Origin: Palaemon carinicauda
Lineage: Eukaryota; Arthropoda; Malacostraca; Decapoda; Palaemonidae
Direction: 5' to 3'
DNA length: 64,000 nt
Assembly (NCBI RefSeq): GCF_036898095.1
Contig: NC_090746.1
Location: 57,114,728 to 57,178,727, forward strand
The translations under genes were made by a program, and so were the position numbers. The notes beneath the pieces are model-generated. The model searched no databases. It saw only the letters and a list, made by a program, of their open reading frames with translations, and had not been told where the DNA came from. Numbering within the stretch: the stretch's first letter is position 1; each line of letters opens with the position of its first letter. Below are positions 52,701 through 63,900 of the stretch, piece after piece.

Positions 52701-55700
52701 GTTTCAGGTTGTTGGCATAATGGTGAAAAGAGGGAGTGTAGAAGATCAGGGTGAAGATAGAGGAAGACTGTTGACAGAAGTAGAGCAACTTGTGTCTGCT
52801 GGTGATAACACTATGGTATGGAAATTATGCTTACAGATGATTATTTTGCTATCAATGTTATTATAAAGGAAATAGAAAAATAACTATAAAAATCTTTTTT
52901 ATTTGCCATGAGGATAACTGGTTATCTGGGTCTTCATATCAGTGTAATTGATGGAATTTAAATAGTGTATCGGTGAATTTAGGAGTTATATTAGATCCTA
53001 AGGTAGGTGATACAAAGCAGTATTAATGCTGTATTTACTTTCTCTTTGCAGCGCATGATTGGTTGCAGTATCTTAAGTGCTCTTATGCAGGAGTATGCTG
53101 TAACGGTTAAATCTACTGATGTTGGCTTAACGTGGGAAACTCATTTTAAAGCAAAAAAACAGTTTGAGGTATAGTATTGGATTAGTATGGTTTGTCATAT
53201 ATTTCCTGTGTTGCAAGCATTTTGATTTGTTCCCATACTAACAAACCTTTTGTTATTTATGTGGATATACCTTCGGCGGAGCTAAATAACAGCCGTAAGA
53301 TTTAAAATGCTAGGTGGCAACCCTACCTAATCACTTGAGTGGGTAGGCAGGGGGTGGCCAGGGGTTACCCAGCTGCCTATATAAACACACCCAGCTGTGA
53401 GCCATACAACTTTGCCTTTTGCTGGTAGGAAGCGGACGTCTCCACTCTCTTCTTTCAAGGCTTAGCCATTTAGACTATTTCTTTACGCTCATCCTTCTTC
53501 TCTTACAGATGTGACTGTTTTTCCCTTGACGTTCCATTACAGAGCAATGTGAGAGTTTTCAGATGTCATGCTGTTTGTCCCTGTGAGTTTATTGGAAGGA
53601 ATCGTTTTAGCTGACAACTTCTCGTGGGGGTAACCTCTCCTGTCTGCTGGTTGGGTTTTTCTTTTTTCTTTGAGGGGAAGAATTTTTAATTCTCTCTTTG
53701 TTTCTTCAGCGCTTGTAGATGACATCGGGGTGCGAAGTCAGATGCTGAAACTGCGGCTGACGTCTTAGCTGTCTACGAGGTCTGCCTCGCGTTCGCCCTT
53801 CCGTCGACCCTTGCTGACGACGAGTCATCTCGCCACCTGCCGATCTCGTCGTCTCCAAAGGATCTGCAATTTCTCTCTCTCCCTACAGGCACCGTTCCAG
53901 CCCACATATGCAACTTCTGCCTTTGGAGGATTTTGAGACTATGGCTGATCATCAACCCATGGCCTGCTCGCTAATCGCCAGAATGACCGATTATTTTCTC
54001 CTTGTCAACGATCGCAGGGGCGAGACTCATCACCTCATCTTCCTGGTCGGTCAGGATGTTGTTCTTGGCGATCAAGAGATCAAGGGTTATCTCGATCACG
54101 ACTCTCTTCTTCTTGAAGACGATCACAGTCACGAGTTAAATACTCACAATTACGAGATATGTAGGTCTTCACGATCTCAATGCTCTTCTTCAAGACGAAC
54201 ACTTGTTCGGTCACCCCTACGGGGGATTACTCTGTCAAAATTCCCGTCCTTTGTTCGGGAAATCCCTTGGGGTAAAACTCAGAAACAAGCCTTGCCTTTT
54301 TTTTAAGCAACAATTTGTTAACCTTTAACTTAAGGTAGAGCTCATTGAAGGGAAAAAAAAAAAAGAGTGCTGCTCGGAAGTTCGGCTCCAGGTGTGAGAA
54401 CTTCCCCATCTGAGGGAGAGTCTCTGCACAACCCTTGAGGATGCTCACAATCACGAGTAGACACTCATGATTATGAGCGAGATGCTCACGATCGTGAACT
54501 ACATGCTCATGGTCATGAACTACACGCTCACAATCATGAGTCACATGCTCACGGTAACGAGCGAGACGCTCATGATCACAATCACAAGCTAGACGCTTAT
54601 GATCATGAACGAGACGCTCATGATCATGAACGAGACGCTCACGATCGCGAGCTAGATGCTCTCAAACGAGCTATAAGCCCATGATCGCAGTCTAGACGCT
54701 CTCTATCATGAGGTAGACGCTCTCCATCACGAGCTAGACGCTCGGGATCAAGAACTAAATGCTCACGATCAAGAGCTATAAGCTTGTGATCACGAGATAA
54801 ACACTCTCACGGTCAGGAGCAGGATGCTCGTGATCGCGAGCTAGATCCTCACGAGCTATAAGCTCACGATCACGAGAGGATGCTTACGAGCATGAGCTAG
54901 ACACTCACAATAACGAGCACAAGCCAGACGGTCATGTTGACGAACTAGACGTTCATGATCAGGCTAGACCTTCACTTGCAAATGCTAAACACTAAATATC
55001 ACGAGCTGACGCTCACGATTCCAAGCCAGACGCTCACGATTCCTAGCTAAACACACTCGATCGCGAGCTACACGGTCACAAGCTACGCGCTCACGGTCAA
55101 GATCTACACGCTCACGATCAAGAGGTAGATACTTGCGATCACGATCTAGACACTCACGATCAAGAGCTAGATACTTGCGATCACGATTTCGACATAAGCA
55201 CGAGCTCTAGATGCTTACGATCACATACTCATGGTTAGGCACAAGCACGAGCTCTAGATGCTTACGATCACATACAATCACAAACTAGACGCTCACACTT
55301 TTGTGCGAGACACTCATGCTTTTGTGGGAGACGTTCATGCTTTGGTGCGAGACGTTCACTCATGCTTTCATGCAAGACGTTCCCTCTTCTGCTTTCGTGC
55401 GAGACACTCATGCTCATGCTCTCGTGCGAGACACTCATGCTCATGCTCTCGTGCGAGACGCTCATGCTCTCGTGCGAGACACTCATGCTCATGCTCATGC
55501 TCTCGTGCGAGACACTCATGCTAATGCTTTCGTGCGAGACACTCATGTTAATGCTCTCGTGCGAAACACTCATGCTCACGCTCTCGTGCAAGACGCTTAC
55601 GCTCTCGTGCGAGACGCTCACGCTCTCGTCACACTCTCGTGCGAGGCGCTCACGCTCATGAGCAAGACGCTCATGCTCTCGTGCGGTTACTCTGATCACC

Positions 55701-57845
55701 GATCCTCGATCTTCAAGGTTTGATCTCCGATCCTCGATTACCTACCTACAGCCCCAATTGCCAGCTCACATAGCGTCAGCTCAAAGCTCGCTGATAGCCA
55801 TGCCAATCACCGACCCCCCTGTTTGTGGGTCAACAATGCTCTGATTCGGTACATCTCAGATTTACCAGATCTTCGATTCGTCGGCTGCCAATCGCCCTTT
55901 TTTTCAATAACACCGTTCACCGTTTTAATGTTCGATAGCTAGTTGTACGTTGTCTCACATGACAGTAGTTCGGCGTTCGCTTGCTTACCGTTTGCTTGCT
56001 TGACATTCACTGATCGGAGGCTAGTGATCACTAATAAGCTTGCTCCACTCTAGGCTTCTAAATCGGCAACTATTTCCATGAGAGGGAGCTGAGAGCACTC
56101 TCTCCTAGACGGCATAGATTGTCTCCTCATTTTGGGCTTACACTACTTAGTAGGACTTTGTAGAGTTGGAGTTTTAACACAATTTTTCCCTTCTGGAAAC
56201 CTAAGACTACACCCTTCTTCGACGACGGGGAAAATACTCTAGCGCGAAGCTCGGTGCACCCTGCTCTTTTTGGGTTCTTGGTTGTGTATCACAAAGAGTT
56301 TCTTGGGTTCCCGAAGTTTTCTTGCCTTATGTGAGATCAGAGGTATCTGCATCAAGGTGGCTAGGTTTATGCATTGAATCCGACACGCACGGGAATTCAT
56401 CCCTCATGAACGTACGTGTTTTTACCTACACTTCGTTGGTACTACAGGAAGGTCTACGAGCCAATTGCCTCAGGAACCAGGTTGTGGATTCCGTTGCTAC
56501 CTTCTCCTTTGTTGTCCCCTTTAGTATAGCGCTTCTCACGAGCTGACTTTACTTGAATAGGAACTACGCTAGTTAGGCAGTCTCAAATCGGATCTCGGAT
56601 GTGGTAGGGGTGGCAGATCCCTTGAATCTGTTCCCCCCCTCCAGCGGGAGACACAAGCACGTGGGGTTACCTCCATTCTCTCCCTCTTACAGAATGAAAT
56701 TCAGTGCTGTCTAAGCGACAGCTATAGCAATTTACTTGCTACGATTCGGGTTGGCCCTAGATAGGTGACTGACGAGAATAACAGTAGCTGTTGGAATTTT
56801 TTCTCCCAATCTCCTTTGGCCCTTATGCCTTCTAACCTTAGTGGGAACACATTCAACCTCCATCAGCAATCTGTTCTGGGGAAACATTTTTTGCCTACAC
56901 CTCATGAAACTCAGTCTTGTTCATGAAGTCGGTCGATGACTTTCTCCCGTAACCAGAGCTCTTCCTTAGGCTGGAGTGGTTGGGAAAGAAAATATTTCTT
57001 CCTCATGGAAGAATCCCTCCCACGAGCTCAAAATAATTGGCTCATGTCTTTTTCGCCAAGGAGAGAGAGTCCACATTTTAGCTACAAAAGATACTCTCTT
57101 GTATCTTCTACCCTCCTTCTAGAAATGGGAAGCCGTTTCTCTCTTCTGCCTCATGATTGGAACATCCGATCTCATTGGTAGACGCGGTATGCCAGGATAT
57201 CCCCGAGCTTCGTCAGTCAGAAGTTTCTACTTTTAGTCTACCTCTCTTCGTGAGACGAGCTTAACCTTCAAACCTTGTCATGCGAAGGAAGGTTTTGCAA
57301 TCAATCAGTTAGCCCCTAATTTTCTGTATAGGATCGGACCTCGTCTCGAAGACCTCGGACTACTGACTGATTCTAAAAGTCTCGAACTCCTGCGAAACGT
57401 CTCGTTTAGTTTACCTCAATCTGAAAATTAGAGTAATCAAAAGAAAGACACGAAGGTCATATCCAATACGGGTATCTGTAGACTGGGTCATCAGCCTGTA
57501 GAAACTGCAGCAGGTTCGACAAGACTGCATCAGTCCCCGTCGAATGTGACCTCTGAACGACTAGCGGGGTCCCAGGTCCTTTGGCACTAGGGGTCGTCCT
57601 TCCTTTGGTTCTCTACAAGACATGAACAAGAAATAGTCCTGGTAAAAAGGTTGCCAGACAAGAATCACTCCAAGGGAGCCGATCTCCTTGTTCATCCTGG
57701 ATTTGATGCTTTCTATAGAGGCATCAAAGAAAAGGGTGGAGGCCACATACAGTACCACACGTCCTTAGGACTAGGATCAGAGTACGAATGATATTGTCTT
57801 AATCACCTAGTAGGCATCCTCTTCCCTCGGGAAAGCACCTGGGGA

Positions 57846-57903
<58 letters not shown>

Positions 57904-60900
57904 GTATTACTAGCTGAGCTGCAACCCTAGTTGGAAAAGCAAGATGTTGTAGTTATGCCCAAGGGCTCCAACAGGGAAAAGGAGTCCAGTGAGGAAAGGA
58001 AATAAGGAAATAAATAAACAATATAAGAAGTAATGAAAATTGAAATAGAATATTTTGAAAACATTAACAACATTAAAACAGATATTTGATATATAAACTA
58101 TAAAAGGACTTATATTAGACTGTTCAATATAAAATCATTTGCTGCGAGTTTGAACTTTTGAAGGTCCACTGATTCAACTACCCGATTATGAAGATCATTC
58201 CACAACTTGGTCACAGGGGTTTCTACAGGGAGTATAAGACTTTAATGATGTCCCACCAAGGAACCCACAACATTTGAGGGAGGATATGATTGCTCAAAGC
58301 TCTTCGATTAACAAGGAGATTTGCCTTGAACCCCCTTGGTCCAAGCCCCTTGGCCGTGATGGAGAGACCATTGTCGAGTCTGAGGTGTACCAGAAATTAT
58401 ATTTGAGGGATATAAAACTTCTACTAGTGCTGTGTAGTATTGAGCCTAATGATGGAGAAGGCCTAACTATTAGAATTAACTGCATACCTGGTATCATGAA
58501 CAGGATGGAACTGTCGGGAAAGATCAGAATGTATAGGATGGTTGGAATTATGAAAAATCTTATACAACATGCATAATGAACTAATTGAACGACAGTGCCA
58601 GAGATTAATATCTAGATCAGGAATAAGAAATTTAATAAACCGTAAGTTACTGTCCAACAAATTTAGATGAGAATCAGCAGCTGAAGACCAGACAGGAGAA
58701 CAATACTCGAAACAAGGTAAAATGAGAGAATTAAAACACTTCTTCAGAATAGATTGATCACCAAAAATCTTGAAAGACTTTCGAAGTAAGCCAGTTTTTT
58801 GTGCAATTGAAGAAGACAGACCTAATGTGTTTCTCAAAAGTAAATTTGCTGTCAAGAATCACACCTAAAATTTAAAGTCATACAAATTCAAAGAAACATT
58901 GTCAATGCTGAGATCAGGATGTTGAGGAGCCACGGTCCTTGACCTACTTACAATCATAACCTGCACCATGCACAAATTTTAGCTAGACCTCGATTAAGGG
59001 ATTCAGCAACCCCAGATCTATATTCAGGAGATGGAATTGATGCATAGAGAATAGCATCATCTGTATATGCAACAAGCTTATTTTCTAGACCAAACCACAT
59101 GTCATGTGTATAGGTATGAAAATTAATGGGCCAAGAACACTACCTTGAGGAACACTATATATCACATTCCTATACTCACTATGGTGCCCATCAACAACAA
59201 CACTTTGCGATCTACTACTTAAAAATTCAATGATGATGCTAAGAAATGACCCACCCACTCCCAACTGTTTGACTTTGAAAACAAGGGTCTCATGATTAAC
59301 TCGGTCAAAGGCAGCACTAAAATCTAAGTCCAATTATTATTATTATTGTTATTAATTGCTAAGCTACAACCCTAGTTGGAAAAGCAGAATTCTATAAGCC
59401 CAGGTGCTCCAACAGGGAAAATAGCCCAGTGAGGAAAGGAACTGGGAAAAATAAAATACTTCAAGAATAGTAACAACTTTAAAATAAATATCTCCTATAT
59501 AAACTATGAAAACTTTTAACAAAACAAGAGGAAGAGAAATAAGATAAAATAGTGTGCCCGAGTGTACCCTCAAGCAAGAGAACTCTAACCCAAGACAATG
59601 GAAGACCATGGTATAGAGGCTATGGCACTACCCAAGACTAGAGAACAGTGGTTTGATTTTGGAGTGTCCTTCTTCTAGAAGAGCTGCTTACGCTAAAGAG
59701 TCCTTTCTACCCTTACCAAGAGGAAAGTGGCCACTGAACAATTACAGTGCAGTAACCCCTTGAGTGAAGAATAATTGTTTGGTAATCTCAGTGTTGTCAG
59801 GTGTGTGAGGACAGAGGAGAATATGTAAGAATATGCCAGAGTATTCAGTGTGTGTGTAGACGAAGGAAAAATGAACCGTAACCAGAGAGAAGGATCCAAT
59901 GTAGTACTGTCTGGCCAGTCAAAAGACCCCATAACTCTTAATGGTAGTATCTCAACGGGTGTCTGGTGCCCTGGCCAACCTACTACCTAAGAACTTCCTG
60001 ACCACAACTAAGGGATTTCTGTACAGCATTGGAGATTGTAAGAAGGGCATCACATGCTCCAAAGCCTTTACGAAAACCAAATTGCAAACCAGGGAACAGA
60101 TGATTACCTTCTGCCTACCTATTAGGACGTTTTGCCAAAAGACGTTCAAAAACTGTAGAAAATATGGGAGATATGGGAATTGGTTGGTAATCAGTTGGAC
60201 TTGAGCTACCAGAAACACATTTACATAGTTGAGTTACATTACCAATTCTGCAACAAGTGCTAAAAGATCCTCTTCTTGCTAACTCGCACAAAATAACTGA
60301 TAACTTTGGAGCTAAGAAATCTGCAGTCTTTATTAAAACAAAGGAAAAATACCATTTGGATATTAAAACAAAGGAAAAATACCATTTGGATCTACACCTC
60401 CATAAGCATTAAGGTACATCAACAGAGCTTTAATTTCACGAGATCGTAAAGCTAAACTAGTTATTTTAGCCTCAGGAAAACCAGACCTGTGAGTAGCTTC
60501 ACTTATGATTTGCTCCCATCCTGATTCAGAGGCAAAGTCTAAAGCTCTCGAGCCATGGTGATCAACAGGAGAAACAGAATTTAACTACTCCCTATGGTGA
60601 GCATTGAAATCACCAACAAAGACAAAAGAGGCCTTTCTATCATCATCTTGTATCTTAGCCATAATGGTAAGAAGACAATCGAAGATAGAATCATCCACAT
60701 CAAGATTCCAGTAGATCGAACACAAATTGAAGTTATGTCTGTCACAAACTTTTATTACCTGAATCTCATGACATCTACATTGATAGCAGGATTTATGAGA
60801 AGCTTAATATACACTGCCATTCCCCTGGCCCTAGGGATGGCATCGCATTTCAACATTATTGACTTCTTAAAACCAGTTATAAGGAGCTCAGATGAGTGCC

Positions 60901-63900
60901 TCATTCCTGTCTGGATGCAACTGTAAGGTCTTGGATTATGTTCGCTGGAAACACTTTCTGCTCCTACATGGTCACATCTTCGGGATATCCTGTACACGGG
61001 GTTTGGATTTTATGGAATCCACCCTTTCTGCAGGATTCTTCCTTCTACGTCCTCTATTTTAGAGGTCATCTTTCTGAAAGCGGACTGAATATCCATGACA
61101 GGCATTGATCATCTTCTTTCTGCGGGAGAAGGACTGCAGTCACCTATTTGATTCCCTTTTGCGAGCAATTTTCTCAGAGAAAGGAATAGATAGCTTCTTC
61201 CCACTTCCGTGCAAACTTGTAGTCCGACTTGTCTCATTAAGAGACTAGACTAGCGCATAGGTCTAGCCTCGTCGGGAAGACAAGAAAGACAGGTTACATC
61301 CAGTGGCATGTCTACAATTTCAAAGAACCCATTACGGACTTCCTTTACGACTAGGTGCTCCGTGGTGAGCGTTGAGTGACGTCTGTTTTCTCTTATCGAG
61401 GGAGCTATTCCAGTTATGCACTCAAGATTGCCATCCAAGGAAATCACGCTCTTAGGTTTAGGTAACGTTAAACCTTTGCTCGTCCATCGAGCATCTCCTC
61501 CATTCATTGCTTTCCACAGAGTTTGAACCAATTTACCAGTAAGGGGTTAATACACTCCTCTATGGGATGATTGGCTTCCTTCAGTTCCTGGGTTTCTCCC
61601 TCGAAGACCTAATACATCTAAAAAATCAGATCATCTCCTGATCTCGAAGACAGGTCTCTCCCAGTGAGACTCTTGACCAAGAGAGAGATGTACTGAATGG
61701 GCCTCCCTCAATGTCTCTTGCCACGGCGAGAAACCAGAAACCAAGTAACATCCAATTTTGTCCTGGACAGCTTCTGAGGTTAAGCCCTCCAACTGGAAAC
61801 CTGCCGCTTTGTAATCTTGGCTTTTACACTAGTAATTACTTAAGTCATGCCTTGAGGAGGAGGATTACCTAGCCCTAAGGGGACATTACATTTCGCCAAC
61901 CCTGGATCGGCCAAGGGAGTTCATTAGACTCCCATTCCTGACAGGGACCCACTGGGTTATATACCCGTCATGGATTCCTCTTTTTCACACCAGTGATTAT
62001 ATTGAGGCCATACCTCAGGTAAACAATAAAAGAGTTCGCTCCTTAGGTTCAGCACGCTTCGCTAACCTTAGGAAGGTCAGAGAAGGCTTATAAGGATCTC
62101 GTTCGTGACTGGGACACAGGTTATATACCAGTAACGGAATCCCTCTCCTCCTCATAGAGGTGACCCAAAGCTCATAAGGTTTTAGGGCAGAATCCGTCTA
62201 TAATGTACACAAGCAGCTCCTTTGTGATACAGAACATGCTATTGGTAGGGTGAAAGCATGTCTCATCTTTACCTCACCTTACCTACAAGACGTGACCCAC
62301 AAAAGACCCGATACGGTTTCTCTATTGCTCCTGTGGTGGTGACACAACAGGTGGTTTAAGAACACCTCAGGGCTTTGTTGGACAAGTAGCAGAAGGTTGA
62401 GGGCATTGGTTACATGGGGTAAGGCTGGGATGTATGAAAGTATGTCAGGCTCTTTTACTTTCATCTTTCCCTCGTTTTGGGAACATCGCCATGGGTCCCT
62501 TTGCAAGCTAGCTTCAACCTCTGCGGATAATAACCACTTCCCTTGTGTAACCATGCATAGTTTATTGTTATATACCTGTACACGGCCCCAACGCCTCCTG
62601 CGAGGTAGGCCTTGGGAAACATCTGTTTGAGTAGGGTTCCTATTTAACTTAGGAACATTCGTACATAGATGTTCATATGATATCTCTTACAGCTACTTGG
62701 GTTGCTTAGGCCACTGTCATACTTGTATTGATAAGCGAGGTGGCAGGGTTTCCCTCAATTACAGTCTAATACTGTACTAGGTAAACCCGGGTCAATGACT
62801 AAGCCATTAGTTGAACCTAGGAGTGAGTCATCCACATAAATTAAAGGTTTGTTAGTGTGGGAACAAATGACAAATTCAGAAATAATTTTTATTTCCTAAC
62901 TAACACAAACCTGTAGTTATTTATATAAATTGGCCTGCCATCACCTGACCCTCAGTAAGTCCTGCCTGCAATCAAAAAGTGGCGTAGCTAACAGCTGTGA
63001 GAGTATATATAGGCGGCTGGGTACCCTCAAGCCACCCCTTGCCTACCTACTGAAGTGGTTAGGCAGGGTCGCAATCTCACGTTTTAAATCTAATGGCTGC
63101 CTTCCAGCTACGCTGAAAGTATATCACATAAATAACTATAGGTTTGTATTAGTTTGGGGAAAAATACAAATTATCATTAATAAATTTTTAATGAATGTGG
63201 GAAACATGTTAATTCTAATTTTAGCTAATGTCATGTAGAAATTGCACTGTTGTAGATTTTGTGGAAGTAATTTTACTTGAGTAAGACATTGCTGTTAGTT
63301 TTGAACAAATGATTAAAGGTCACAGTGCATATGTATGAGTTTTAATGTGGTAAGAATTTAAAAGGGCCTGGCTATTTTGATAATGGGGTGGGAAAAAATA
63401 GACTGAATTTAGTTTTGTAAGTAAGAATACACTGGATAATGGTATTGGTGATAGGGTTTCCTGTTTTCAGTTTAAAAATGAAAAGGTTTTTAATAGGATC
63501 ACTTAGTCCCATTTCTAGGTTATTAGGGTTTTTTTTTGGCTTAAGTATAAAAGTTTACACTATAAGGTAGAACAAGAACAAAGTAAATTTAAGAAAATTA
63601 GAACAAAGGAAGTAGATGAAAGTGAAATGCGGAAATAGTCAGGTTTGATCCTTTCAGGCTGAAAATTTTTCTATTCATGGAGTGTTGATACAGAAGATTA
63701 TTATAATGAAACAATTAATTCTTCAAGAGGCTTTTCTTTTATTGCTTTAAAGGCCATTATAGGTTTATTTGACATACAATCTGTATTTATTTATTAACTT
63801 TCTTTATTTTTTAACAGGGCACAGACCTGCGTCGTATTTTCCATTTTATGGTCAACCTATTGGGGGAAGTAGTGAAAGTAGAAGGGAAGCTGAATGAAGA

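Larger units (their letters stand above)
57846..60990 (-). mobile_element. Jockey-like LINE, nested in DIRS element D
   Basis: Read on the minus strand: endonuclease pieces (AIPRARGMAVYIK about 60840, then FVFVGDFNAHH about 60600), RT lead-in (REIKALLMYLNAYGGVDPNG, about 60400), QFGFRK-like LVCNLVFVKALEHVMPF, RT core DLDFSAAFDRVNHE and YSVPQGSVLGPL (59333-59130), catalytic YTDD at 59056-59067, then the C-terminal FxxxILPCFEYCSPVWSSAA and ISSLCMLYKIFH block (58855-58500). The 3' UTR ends in (ATT)n at 57846-57902. A 30-bp tandem duplication (60331-60390) and many frameshifts are present. The RT is split by an R1 insertion at 59334-59990. Confidence 0.85.
53224..63176 (+). mobile_element. DIRS retrotransposon D: full span, decayed, with nested LINE
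   Basis: Left end GATTTGTTCCCATACTAACA begins 55 bp after exon 5. The right end lies near 63176. ITR arms share the order TTATTTATGTG-GATATAC, CCTACCTAATCACTTGAGTG-like and TACCCAGC-GCCTATATA, with many mismatches, so the copy is old. The ICR is at 62831-62930. The interior holds a Gag-like start, a 1.3-kb tandem array (54430-55690), RNase H scraps (about 57690-57845) and a recombinase tail (about 62270-62400). A minus-strand LINE (57846-60990) is inserted in the middle. It fills XPO4 intron 5, sense. Confidence 0.8.

Noticed and set aside
54430..55690. Possible secreted repeat protein or His/Arg-rich host gene encoded by the array
   Set aside because: Both strands have open frames because of unit length, there is no signal peptide or exon structure, and the array is in the Gag position of a DIRS element.
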